From: Paragonimus skrjabini miyazakii
Lineage: Eukaryota; Platyhelminthes; Trematoda; Plagiorchiida; Troglotrematidae
Length of the DNA stretch: 64,000 nt
Assembly (NCBI GenBank): GCA_014338405.1
Contig: JTDE01000173.1
Location: forward strand, 1 to 64,000
Reading direction: 5' to 3'
Shown: piece by piece, positions 32,366-43,262 of the stretch
Position numbering within the stretch: position 1 is the first letter of the stretch
Layout: the number at the start of each line of letters is the position of its first letter
Translations under genes and position numbers: made by a program
The notes under the pieces: model-generated
Database searches by the model: none
What the model saw: only the letters and a program-made list of their open reading frames with translations
What the model was told of the DNA's origin: nothing

Positions 32366-32530
32366 CTAAGTTCGGATCAACGGTACAGCTGGCGACATCC
32401 GTTTCAGGGTTGGTCTGTCGCAGTGACCGAAGCCAAAGGTTGTCTGTGCATAGCACCCACCGTAAGTGGCTTGCATTGTACCACTTGTGGTTCTACTCAT
32501 ACAGCACATTCAGAGTAAACCCAAAGGAAT
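32366..32530 (+). repeat. Unclassified repeat, copy 2
   Basis: Matches 29335-29480 over GACATCCGTTTCAGGGTTGG and TCTGTCGCAGTGACCGAAGC and in the SVSGLVC-x-x-DRS peptide. The two copies lie on either side of the Penelope-like remnant, about 3 kb apart, in the same orientation. Confidence 0.55.
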
Positions 32531-32829
32531 AAGACCAGGAAGCTTGGGCCTTTGTAGTCCAGTCGACCAGTGCTGGTTAGCCAGTTGATAGGGTAGTACA
32601 GAAGTGAAATCGTAGTCCCCCGAAAAACGAATAGACAAACTGCAATGGTAAGATCTGAACTGAGAAGAAAAATGTTGAGAATATAAGAAGTGGGTCATTA
32701 TAGGAGTATGTGCTTTTATAATCTAGAAGGCACAGGGAGGAAAAACAAAATTCCAGGTTGGACTAACACACAAACAGAACATTCATTATACACCAGTAAA
32801 GCTGAATCAAAGGAATGGTAGAAGGTCAC

Positions 32830-33260
32830 ATTTACCTGAGTCACTGAAAAAGGGAGCGAGTGTGTTGTCAAGCGACGGCAGTCGTTGATCGATACGAACG
32901 AAACAATCAGACTTAACTGGCATAACTCACGTTAGCCTAACGTACTCGTCTCTTCACCGATGGTCTAGTGTGAGTACGTTGATATCCTGTCACTCTGAGA
33001 CTGTTCGCCTATCATCAAACAACTGATGCGGTCGGTTGCTGAGAAAAGGATGCCTTTTTTTATAGTACCATTTACCGGGTAACCTATCCAGCACTTGATT
33101 GTTGCGACTTACCTTTGTCTGCAAGGTTAATCTTAATCAAAACTACGACACTGATGACATAGCGGCTCAGTTTCATGGCGATCAATGCGGTGTGACGTTC
33201 TGATCGTCCGGCGCTGACCGATCTACTTCTTGCATCTCTCAGATTGACATGTGGGACAAA
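32830..33260 (-). pseudogene. RTE endonuclease N-terminal fragment, inverted
   Basis: On the minus strand the frame reads VNLRDARSRSVSAGRSERHT followed by ALIAMKLSRYVISVVVLIKI and NLADKG. RTE endonucleases begin in the same way: WNVRS, then P-E-R-R-T-A-L-V-A-x-E-L-x-RY-x-I-D-I-A-A-L-S-E-T-R-x-A-x-x-G. The Leu-Ser-Glu catalytic segment is replaced (VVVLIKI). After the Gly the frame continues weakly. The open frame extends upstream to 33626, into the repeat unit at 33491-33740. The hydrophobic MKLSRYVISVVVLI can look like a signal peptide but fits the endonuclease better. Confidence 0.55.
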
Positions 33261-33490
33261 AGGAAGAAGACCCACCTGAGGGACCCCACTCGGAGCCTCT
33301 GACTCATTTGACAGTGAGAGGCTAACCCGCCCGAAGCCGTAGTGAATAAGACGTTGACAACTCGTTCCGATTACTGCTGCGCACAGCAGATTTTTTCGAA
33401 GCTGCCTCAAGCGTCTGAGAATTTGTGTGAGTTTTTCGACCGTACAGAATAGTACGCCGCCGGTCACGGGTAACATTTGAACAATCGGAA

Positions 33491-33740
33491 TGCTGTTTGT
33501 TCGAGGGTACTTTCTCCAGCCGTTCCATTCGTACTTGGAAAACAGCAGGACTGCAACGCAATCAGTAGTGTAACATACAAACCTATTAGCTAAACTACTT
33601 TTTGTCTGGCTGCCCCTGTTAGCCAATCTGACATGGTTGAACCTGGAAGGATCGAAGTCCTAGTCAGCATAGCTCGCCAGATCAAAGCAGTACAAAAGCC
33701 TGACTACCACGCCAAGGTAGCAGAACAGGTCAAGACTCAC
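33491..33740 (+). repeat. Repeat unit shared with 7690-7990
   Basis: GTTCGAGGGTACTTTCTCCA, ATCAGTAGTGTAACATACAA and AGTCAGCATAGCTCGCCAGA follow the order of 7690-7990. From the ATG at 33633 a short frame reads MVEPGRIEVLVSIARQIKAV then QKPDYHAKVAEQVKTHTV, stop. The copy at 7886 gives the same pattern (PG-x-x-EV-x-VSIA-x-QI-x-AV-x-KPD-x-H). Confidence 0.65.
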
Positions 33741-35100
33741 ACAGTTTGACTCATGGTCACATCCATCGGATTTGTCTCAATATTGCGAGTGCGTTAGTTA
33801 GGCACAGGTATCCCGATGCTAATTTGATAATTGTGAATAGATATAATGGACCCCATTCATGTTGAATGTTGCCGATATAACATTTTCCGCAATCTAACAG
33901 TGTCGCCATGCAAGTGAATTTACAGGATTGTCGATGGAAAACGTCTTGTAATGCAGATGTTAGAAACGTGTTGCAGCACTCTTTCTTAGGATGAAACACT
34001 CCCGTCCACAAACCACTTTCACGTAACGTGAAAGTTTATTGCGTTACATACGTCCACTGAAGAAGTGACCCCCAGACCCATACAGGACCTACTTTCTTCA
34101 GGAACAAACAGCGTTTCAATCGTGTCGAACCCACCCAGCTAGACCACACATTTATCCGTGGGTTGATCCATTTCGTGAGCAGTCTTTATACATTGATCTA
34201 ATACGCCAAAACCTTAACTACATTTGACCAATGCATTTAGGTCAAGGTTTATTCAGCGGTACTTTCGTTCCCTGAATCACATTAAACAGACACCAACTGA
34301 TCATTAGAACATATGTGCAGTGGCCTTCATACACGGTCGCTTGAGGCTTTCGTTTTTGAATAACCGTATCCTAGGTAATCAACTTGAATGAAGCAGTTGC
34401 GACATGAGGTTGAAGCCCTCCTGCCGGAAAACACCTACACAAACTGCACTAGTCCAATTTTTCCAATCTTTTAAATCAGTCACTAGTTGAATGGCATTGT
34501 TTAAAATACATTTATCTTCATACTGCTCTTCTTAAAGTTGTTTTAAACCCGGATACAACATTGGTTGTGGCGCTTTTCTGCCGGCTTAAGGTTCCTGGTT
34601 TCCAGTAATCATTCTTGTCTCTGTTCTAGTTGTGAGCAATCTGACAGTATTTTTACCCGCGTTTACTCATAACGGTGTACGACAGCTACTGGATAGTGTA
34701 AGGCCGACTTATCTTTGTCCAAGTGACATGTAATATCGTTATTGTTCCTCTCGAATGTGACCTCATCGTTGTGTAAAGATGGATGCTTGCCGGTCGCAAC
34801 AGCCTGCAGGCCGTGGTTATTCTATTTTTCCTTTAGTACCTTGTATGATATTGCGATCTGGTTAAAACTCCAGTATCGGTCATAACTGTTTTCACTGGTT
34901 TAACGTGGTAACATTGCCCTGTGGTGTTCTCATGTTGTTAGGATCTCGTTGGACGAAATGCTGCCCCTCTCACGATAAACCCTTCTGTTCTCACCGGCAG
35001 GTGTTTATTATCAGAAGGTAGTGTTGATTTCATATTTTTGTTACTCGATTTAGTCCCTCAGTCTGTTTTCATTCATTGCTTCTGTTTTGTTAATTCTCAG

Positions 35101-35295
35101 GCACTGAGCAGCATAGGCATCGCATTGAACCGCGGTCGACGGTTGACCATGCCCGCATCAAACGAACTCAAGTCATACCACCGTGCCAACTTGACCAAAG
35201 GTGTTTGTTCAAAACATTCATCACCCAAACATCGTGCTTCGGACGATTCTTGCAGTCTTCTACATAGAGAGAACGTAAAACCAGACTGGTTGGAG
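35101..35295 (+). CDS. Possible prune exon 8 (65 codons)
   Basis: The acceptor is CTGTTTTGTTAATTCTCAG; the donor GAG|GTTGGT is weak. Both ends are phase 0, so the frame joins exon 7 and exon 9. The sequence ALSSIGIALNRGRRLTMPAS, then KSYHRANLTKGVCSKHSSPK, is polar, basic and Ser-rich, looks disordered and matches nothing I know. Support comes from splice signals and phase only. Confidence 0.45.
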
Positions 35296-36093
35296 GTTGG
35301 TCTCGGTTGTTTCTCTTTTTTTTCCTGATGAGTTGATCGATATTGATCAAGGCGACAGCATGAATACTACTTACCGTATGACCACTCAGGTTGAAAGGTT
35401 TGAGCTACTTCAAGATATTTGACCACCGATATTCGTGCCCAGTCCCATACATTGAACGATGTCAACTGGGAAACATCTGAGAGCTTAGTAGACGGATTTT
35501 GTTAGTGAGGATCGACTGAGTTCAGTCATTCAGTACTCAGGATTGCATAGACTTAGATAATTGCATCAGGTGCTAAAAGTACTTCGTGCACTTTTGATGG
35601 ATACTACAGCCACTTGACGTAACGTTCAATATGGACAGTTTATGAGAAATATGGATATTTTACACAAATTCAATTACGCGTTTCTTCTCCTAACTGTTAG
35701 TTTTTGTTTGTAACATTTGATTGCCAGAATCTGTGATGAAAAAAGACATTAGGCAGGTAGCGGTAGTCGAATTCGACGGCTTGTGTCGTCGTGATGTGAA
35801 CACATTCATAAAACAAGGCAGTAGAAATCACAAGATGCAGGTGTTGTCTCAATCTCACTCACAATTTAGAGTTGCTCGTTTGTAATGTATGGACACCATG
35901 TTATCGATTGCTTGAGTTTAGACGTTGCACTTTCATTGGCTAAATGCTATCCTCTTCTCTGTTTACGTGTGTACTAAGACCGTTTTTCCTAGTTTGTGAC
36001 GATTACGGTTTAGTTTTAGCCACTTACGTGTGATGATGGTTATATAAACGGTTTATTATCTCATATTCTCACGTTCGCTCCGGTTGAACACAG
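35296..36093 (+). other. Intron between candidate exons 8 and 9
   Basis: 798 bases ending CGGTTGAACACAG. No other feature. Confidence 0.45.
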
Positions 36094-36477
36094 ACGGAGT
36101 ATCTGACGCATCTGCCCGCGTTGTTCCCTGATCGTCTGACGAGCCGTTCTATAGACGCTGTCGAGGGAGTCAGCTATCGACTTTATCGTCGACTATCCGC
36201 TTTTCCTCGAACAACTCAGTCCAAGTCGCCCAGTTCTAGTACCGATTGCTTGGAGTCGATCGACGAGTTGCGTGGATCAACCACCATTGAGGATGAGGCC
36301 GAACTGGCTTTGCTTAAAGTCTCGTTCGGCGATCTTAACCAAATTGGAGGAGGAGTGCTATCCACGGATGCGAACACAGGCAGGTTATCGGTTTGTACGA
36401 GTTGGCCGTCTACACATCCGGATGCAGTCATGCAACGTTGTCTGGAATGCCTCCAACATAGTCCACAGTTCCAACAG
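36094..36477 (+). CDS. Probable prune exon 9 (128 codons), ends at a GC donor
   Basis: The frame starts after GTTGAACACAG with TEYLTHLPALFPDRLTSRSI and runs 128 codons to MQRCLECLQHSPQFQQ. It is followed by CAG|GCAAGT, the consensus of GC-AG introns. It is phase 0 at both ends. The middle is Ser/Thr- and acid-rich; the start and end look helical. The 384-base open stretch with matched phases, lying in line with the previous exons, makes real coding likely, though I recognise no domain. It could instead belong to an independent gene. Confidence 0.55.
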
Positions 36478-36589
36478 GCAAGTTTTTCTGGTTTCTGCTG
36501 ATCACATTTATTGATCTCTTAGTTGTGGAAGATTTTTATACCTGCGCGTCGATTCAACTGATATGTCTTACCCAAGTAAGCGACTGGAC

Positions 36590-36720
36590 TGGAACTTTTC
36601 GAAAGGGGCTAACTGGAAAGTCTATGGGAATGCAATAGCTGCGATCAATTGTGGATGATGTTCAATTTATATAAAAATTAAAACCACCTACTACTCATCA
36701 GTAGTTGAACTTGTTCGGGT
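36590..36720 (+). repeat. TGKS-repeat family copy
   Basis: CTTTTCGAAAGGGGCTAACT, GGAAAGTCTATGGGAATGCA and GCGATCAATTGTGGATGATG match the reverse complement of 18265-18385. The translated core FRKGLTGKSMGMQ is kept. It starts about 110 bases after the candidate exon 9. Confidence 0.7.
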
Positions 36721-37835
36721 GCTTTACGTGACCTCTGTGTTATGAATCTGGCTCATTCTACCTTTTTGCAGCCATTTTTAAATCTCTAGCATTGTTGAAG
36801 TCAACACCAGCTATGTGACAAAAGACGGATTCTGAACCTAGACAGTGTAATGTGCGTATTACGAAGACAGCATGAAACAACGAATACCAAAGTTACAATT
36901 GTTCATACGCTCAAAAGGCTGAAGGATATGATCGTAACTTAAGTAATCGAACAACAAAGTAGCGTTCAGTCTCTGCATTACACCACCTTCGCCTTTGGTG
37001 ATTCGCGGTCCTCAGCTCCCTTGGGCTGTGTGAGCTGACCTATGTCATTTGCCGTGTATGGTTTTGACGATCATCACAGAAGTTACCTTGCATGTGACCG
37101 TGTGACTCTTGTTGGTTATAACCATTTGGTTGTATCGACACGCTAGGTTGGACCAGTATGTTTTAGCCAGATGATCTTAATGGTTTAACCGTTATTTGAT
37201 CAGGCCGACCGCTACGCATTGCCATTGGGTTAAAACGCGCGGGTGTATTCAAGTATATCTGAGCACACATTTGGACACGACTCACAGTATACATGCACTT
37301 GCACACAAGCAATCTACCTGCTCATTTTTGTTGTTCTCTACGACCATACACGGAAAATAGCATTAGGTCGTGTAACAATGGGGACTAACTTGTCTTGTGT
37401 AAAGAGACCATTATAAAGCAATGTCCTCGTGCCAATCTATTGCTTGGTCACGCAAGTTGTGGTCACAGTTTGCTGAATGTTTTAAGCTTGTAATTTCCAC
37501 TTATAAGTTTATCTTGGAGCTTGCTGTGAGGCCTTCTACTTCAGAGTTATTTGTTCACTACTACCCCCATCGTGTGTGTGTGTGTGTGCGTGCTAAAGTA
37601 GAAATTGTATGAACATTCTCGCCACGATTCAGCACCATACGAACATTCTCAAACAGATTATTTGAACATCATCCCTCGTTTTTCAGAGTTTAATGTAGCT
37701 TCATGGCACTATATCTGCATGTCCTGATCCGATTTTCCGGGTGATACTAGAACAATGTACAGAGATTTTGAAGGCTTTTAACGTGCATCAATCTTCCAAG
37801 ATGGGTATTACAACGAATCTGCTAATTATGAGCAA
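36721..37835. other. Unassigned sequence, with (GT)n microsatellite
   Basis: A short GTGTGTGTGTGTGTGTGCGTG tract lies at 37571-37591. No exon or element is recognised. Confidence 0.5.
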
Positions 37836-38490
37836 ATCATGTTATTGCAGCTGCCTTCAAGGATGATTGGGTTAATGATACAAACTCATGTTTTGATTTC
37901 CACTGTTCCCTAACACAACGTGAATTTCTTAATGAATTCTTACGCGCTACCGACTTTCTTGACATCCAGAAGCAATAGACAAAAGCAGTCGATAAAAGCA
38001 AACTAGACGATATCCCGCTAACCTTCTCCTCAGCATTTAACCGAAATGAGCATTCGATTCTATGCCTACAGCTGTGCATGTATGATGTGATGACCTTTTT
38101 CACCTGTGGTTCACTGATTATCTCAGCTGCATATTCTCTGGATAATGTTGCGTTACTAGCGGCGTGACTCGAGGTTGTATGGTTGGACCCATTTTATTCG
38201 CATTCGAATTTCTCTACTCTGTTGATTCCTCTTTGTCTCTGAATATAAATGCTGGTACATACTGGCAGTACAATAAATAGTGAACAGTTGTAGAGGATTG
38301 TTGTGGTTCAACAGGCCCTCATCGAATATAACCGGGTGCGCAATATTTAACCTATTCTCGCTTGGTACTCATTTAAAGATAACAAACTGGTCACCCTATT
38401 CGAAAGAACCGTTACAAACGATTTCAGTTTGTTTCGACTGACGCCTCAACTAATTACGTTAGCCTCCCATTGAACTGGTTGTAACGTTTC
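37836..38490 (+). mobile_element. LINE reverse transcriptase fragment
   Basis: Motif A region: FSSAFNRNEHSILCLQLCMY (about 38028-38087; family F-x-K-A-F-D/N-x-V-x-H). Then, after a one-base shift, FHLWFTDYLSCIFSG. Motif B: VTSGVTRGCMVGPILFAFEF (about 38149-38208), followed by LYSVDSS where INDLP-D-S is usual. No YADD motif C is visible, and several stops and frame changes occur. It is a CR1/I-type fragment different in detail from the element at 5690-7990. Confidence 0.65.
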
Positions 38491-39929
38491 TCCTCGAATG
38501 TCTCAATGTTCTACTCTTTGGCATGCTCTCATGTTGAGCTAGGTCCCCAAGATTACTGTCCGTTTCTCATGATTTGCATTCGTACGGTTGTGAGGTCCCA
38601 TTGGGAACGACGATACTTTGTATCCTGACCCATCCGAGCGAGCTACTTGAACCAGTTCAACTTCCTGTATGCACCGCCCAACAACAGTGGTCCCTCTTTT
38701 ATGGGCGGCTGACCGTTTTTTTCGATCATACCTTGCTTCCTTCGCATACCACACTGTATTTCAGTGAGAAATGACAGTGCATGTGTCGTTTGTGATATTT
38801 GTCACCTGAATTTGGACCATTGACCTCCACGACGTAATGCCACATCAAACGCATACTTTGTGGTCGATAAGTCAAACTAAACTGCACTCCCTATTTTCAA
38901 CGGTTATTGGAGAGTATTGTATCGTTTACAACCACTGTAACATTGCTTTTAGTTATTGTTTTTACAGAATCAATACTAGTCGCATCAGAGGAATTAGTGT
39001 AGTCGGAATGTTTATCAGGTTCCCATGTTGTGTTCCAATGCCACTAGAAAACGACGGGCAGTAATGAGTATCGTGAGATATAAGACGCTGTGTTTGGCTT
39101 CTGCGGCGGCGGGCAGTGTGATCCAAACTTGTTATGCTCGTTTTGAACTTCATACACGAAGTGATCGTACCCGAATGTAAGGAGGTAATGGTAATTGATT
39201 TAGCACACACTTGACCCTACCTGTTGTTCAGAGTAACGGTGGATCTATTCATTTATGGTTAGCTACTTGGATAGGCGGAATAAGTGAACCAGTATTCCTT
39301 GTGAACACGGTGAGTAGTGAGGTCCATGATATTGTGTCACGGAGCCACCGGTTTCATGTGATGTTCAACATTCACGATTGGATTTTGTAAAGTGAAGACA
39401 CAGCGCCGTATGTTTGTCGGAGAGCAGAGGATTTTTTGATGTTAAAAAGAACGCGAACGTTACCATGCTCTCTCCGATCGCTGGATCTTAATCCTACTGA
39501 ACACTTTCCGATTTGGTTGGGTTACAGTGTTAACGGAGATCGTTATACTGAAAGCCTTTGTTATCTGAAACGTATACTAATCTACAGAGTGAATGATATG
39601 TTTCAACCGTAAGACGAGTATCTCGTAAAAAAATAAAATAGAAAGTTGAGCTATGTTTTTCATACCAAGGACGTAGCAGCTAAATGTTTAACGATGATGT
39701 TAGAAAGTGCTCGCTTCCATGGCATGTTGTGATTGGCAAAATTGGTGTTCTTGAACATTAGAGAGGAGACCACCTTTCATTAGACAGTAGAAGACTATCG
39801 ACATGTCTTCGATGACATACTCTTGATCTATGGGATTCTCCATCCGTAGGAAAGCTATTTTTAGCGGTGTTCCAGTACTCATCTCAACGTATGTCCGAAA
39901 TCAAAGCATCAAACGCTAGATTTATTATC
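38491..39929. other. Unassigned sequence
   Basis: The first part may be a continuation of the LINE fragment. No splice-bounded exon or known family was identified. Confidence 0.4.
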
Positions 39930-40135
39930 ACCACCTGGTTCGGACAGCGTGACTACTCAAATCGCTGCCGCTTTCAATGACGTATCTGCGTTCGTCGCAT
40001 TCCTAGTTCTTCCGCCTAGTCTTCTTTTATTGATGTCTAGCGTTGTAGTTCCAGAATATTTCACACCACTGTAAAGGTGAGCGGTAATCCGAACCACGGC
40101 ACCTTGTGATCAAATTCAAGGCCATCGTGATGATG
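39930..40135 (+). mobile_element. RTE tail, truncated copy
   Basis: CATTCCTAGTTCTTCCGCCT, GAATATTTCACACCACTGTA and CCGAACCACGGCACCTTGTG, ending in GTGATGATGATATG, follow the tail at 30420-30620 in the same order. It lacks coding sequence. Confidence 0.65.
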
Positions 40136-40545
40136 ATATGTCGGTGTTGAACATTGTCGAACTGTGTCGTTGCACACATCGTGGACATTAAACCAGCTGT
40201 TTAGTTTGTTTGGCCCTGGAAGTCTGTTCATCAGAATGGGTCTGGTCGAGGTTTTCACTGTCACTACCACTCAGCTGCTGATGGCTACATGCTAAGATTC
40301 GCCTGCAGGATTCACATAGCGTTGGAAAAACAGTGTGTGGTTTTTGAATTACTGGATGATGTGGGATAACTGAAAGCATTTCCTTGCGATAACTCGTGAA
40401 CGTTGAGGAGACATAACGTAGGTACCTCACTCCATTTTCACCCTCACCTATAAGAATGAGTAAAAACCTACCTTCGGTTTTGCTTGTGAAGCGGAAGTTA
40501 GTAGTTCATTCCGTTTCTCAGTCGGTTGTTTCCTTATGATTTCAG

Positions 40546-40746
40546 TCTGAAATGCCGGAGGTTATAATTCCAACGATTATCAGAGTAAATGTTGTGCGAG
40601 GGAAATCCGTTTTGCGATTGAGGATTTTACGGAGCCAAATGCAACTGAAACGTACGAACTTCAACACATCAGTGGTTCGTAAAATCCTTGTGAAGGCCTC
40701 TGTGCAGTTCAGCCTACTGCAAACATTATCATGGTTGCAAGCAAAG
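40546..40746 (+). CDS. Candidate exon (67 codons), uncertain
   Basis: Bounded by CTTATGATTTCAG and AAG|GTAATT, with phase 0 at both ends, so it would fit after the exon at 36094-36477. The sequence SEMPEVIIPTIIRVNVVRGK onward is basic and hydrophobic, unlike the polar exons before it. The opposite strand is open as well, so chance is a real possibility. Confidence 0.3.
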
Positions 40747-41719
40747 GTAATTGTATCAACCGTACAGAAAGTCAAGATCAAAAATTGCATTGAACTAGCT
40801 GATACTTTTATCTGTGTCTTTATGAAACCGGTCTAGCGAACTAGGTTAGCTGTTTTGTTTCTCCAGGTTTCATCATCACTGTTTCCAGCGTACTGCCAGC
40901 GTCTTCGACTATTTCATCCAGAAGAGTGAGACCTATTGAATTGATCAACCACTCCACCGACACACGATTAGATACACCGAATTGTATTGGGCAATTCAGC
41001 AAACATTACTTCCTCTCTTTGACTGTAGCCTTAACAGAGTTGTTACCGTTGATAACCTGAAGATAAAGTGCTTAATTACAAACGACAGTTGATACTGGTG
41101 GTGATTCCACTGCAGCTGCTGTCATCAAGACATTGAAAAAAAATAGAGCTAACAACTCAGCATGAATTACAAAGGAAAGCAGAAAATTAAAGAATTAGAG
41201 AAAGCGATTGAAGTCACTCAGGTTGGTGCCAGTGCACAGGAGCATTTGATCAAAGCAAGGACGCTAGGCGCCGATGAGTTCGACGATGTGTGTGTCATAG
41301 TCGAGCAAAATGCACTACTTCAAAGAGCATTCTGCCAGTCTAATCAGCTATGTTTAATCTTAAGCGATTCCTATTCATGTGATCATTGTTCTCTAAGTTT
41401 AATTTCAATTTTTATTGCTCAATTTTATATATACTTTTACAAAAATCTTCATTTAATGGCATTATTAGAGGTATAAAAATGACCATTCATGCAAAAGTGT
41501 GTTAAACGTGTAAACCTGTATAGTTTGATATCTCGTTTTTATGAATACGATTTAAATCGATATCTTGATAGGCTAATGGATTTTCAAATAAGGTCTTGTA
41601 AGTTTGTGAAATGTTTGTGAATTCTGGAAGGACTTTAGCGTGTAACCACTAGCTTCCAGTATCGTTGATATGAAGCTCGATACAGTTGAGGGGTAACGAC
41701 GCTGATTACTAACTACAAG
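40747..41719. other. Unassigned sequence
   Basis: Holds an open frame at 41162-41476 whose first part (ELEKAIEVTQVGASAQEHLI) looks protein-like, but no good donor follows it. Nothing else is seen. Confidence 0.35.
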
Positions 41720-41876
41720 ACTTGTGAGCCTGGCTTCCAATAGTCTAGAATCTTGCGACTGCCTGCTTGACTGTCTACAATCGAAGTATGACATACAATA
41801 TCTTCCATCGTTTAGAAGCCTTGTTGATTCATTAACACCTATGGGTGCGCCTGATCGGGTGACGATGATTCAGACA
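41720..41876 (+). CDS. Candidate exon (about 52 codons), uncertain
   Basis: Preceded by a perfect TACTAAC branch-point-like sequence (41708-41714) and ACAAG; followed by ACA|GTATGT. The frame reads SLASNSLESCDCLLDCLQSK then YDIQYLPSFRSLVDSLTPMG, which looks like folded protein. It begins with one base of a split codon, so it does not join directly to the phase-0 exons upstream. I recognise no family. Confidence 0.4.
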
Positions 41877-42924
41877 GTATGTCTCGCTTCGTTATCTTAT
41901 TCATATGCTTTTGGTCTACAATACACGATGTAATGTACAACAGTTCATGAGTCATAACGAGCCACTTCTGTTGTATCTGTCTAATTGTGTGTTCACATTT
42001 TACCATGCGCTACGTCTAATAGAGGTCTTCCGAGATAAAACATACACAACTGTTGCCATCTGATTGCACTTTTGCGCTCGCTTGCATCCTGATCTATATA
42101 TCTTACTTGACGTTCGTAGCATACGCACTTGGTTCAACTTCCTATGATAAATCATATGGTCACCCATTTTCTCACACTCACTTGCAACCAGATCCGTAGT
42201 CTATCTTCAAGTGTACCCTATAGAGGCGTTTGGCTAGTCTAGGTGTAGTATTGAACAACGTTTGAATAAACACCGAACGGAAGTTCATGAATTTTCTGTG
42301 ACCAGAGTTTGCAGATACACTGATACAACGTGTTTGAACATTTGCACTCCAACGTCATGAAATATTGCTCCAGTAGAGCGTTCCATGCAGTGCTTATAGC
42401 TTGTTCACGATAGGTCGAGTCACTCCTGATAAGTGAATTTTCAGCTCTAAATATCAGTTCCGTTATTCACATTATATAAGGGTAAAGATCGATTGGGTAT
42501 CTTCTGTGCAATTAGATAACGGTGTGGTCCGTTCAGCCTAACTGACTGAATTCATTCTCCATGCGGATTGGTACACTGCAAATAGAATGCGTGCGATTGA
42601 GCAGGTACACCGAAAAATTGCATTCTGAATCGCCATTATTTGCACAGATAATTAAGACTTTCAACCGGCCAGATTGAACTCATAAACGATCAGAAAGGCT
42701 TCATATGATTGGCGGGGTCTTACGCTATCAAAAATGCAGCACAATGTTCCATGGCAGCAGATGGTCTACTTTTTAATTGGGACGTGAACCTTTGGGTTTG
42801 CTAGGCTTTGGTCGTGTCTCTGTGATGTCTAGTCATCCACCACACTTCCCCAGATGTTGAACGCAGATTCAGGTTCTCATATAGCTCCCTTCAACCTGCG
42901 CCTTTTCATTGTAACTCTGAGTGG
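41877..42924. other. Unassigned sequence
   Basis: No coding or repeat feature could be supported. Confidence 0.4.
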
Positions 42925-43262
42925 ACCGTCATCATCGTTATCATCATCATCATGGCTGCCATGAGCCTGACCAAAACGTACTGTGGCTCGGCCCGCCGCT
43001 CACCTCACCAGTGACGTGGAATATCCTAGAAGAAGACGTGACTAAGAAGGTTGAAAATTATTAAAAGAGGACTAAGAGGAAGAACTAGAAATGGTATGGA
43101 TACAGGTACGTTATTGACTTCGACACACCACCATATCGGATAGCGTCTCTAACCAGCTGTTTGAGTGATCACGAGGACCCCATCCATGCAGGCGACACCC
43201 ACCCACTTTGATCAATGGAGCATTCAAGGACTCTATATTTCGTGATCACATTGTGGACTCCC
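42925..43262 (-). mobile_element. RTE tail, inverted copy
   Basis: Begins with (ATC/CAT)n at 42930-42952. It then reads CATGAGCCTGACCAAAACGT, GTGACGTGGAATATCCTAGA and AGCGTCTCTAACCAGC, the reverse complement of the tail at 30300-30620, to TTCGTGATCAC at 43239-43249. It is one of the best-preserved copies and lies on the opposite strand from most others. Confidence 0.82.

Larger units (their letters stand above)
28826..35100 (+). other. Intron between candidate exons 7 and 8, repeat rich
   Basis: 6275 bases. It contains two copies of an unclassified repeat (29335-29480, 32366-32530), an RTE tail (30300-30620), a Penelope-like remnant (30868-31965), an inverted RTE endonuclease start (32830-33260) and the repeat unit 33491-33740. 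From 33750 to 35100 nothing is recognised. Confidence 0.55.

Noticed and set aside
33112..33176. Possible first exon of a secreted protein on the minus strand (MKLSRYVISVVVLI with a perfect GTAAGT donor)
   Set aside because: The wider frame matches the start of RTE endonucleases, in which this hydrophobic stretch is a normal beta strand; the donor is probably coincidental.
41162..41476. 104-codon frame starting MNYKGKQKIKELEKAIEVTQ
   Set aside because: The first 60 residues look protein-like, but there is no suitable donor or family similarity, and the end is clearly non-coding.
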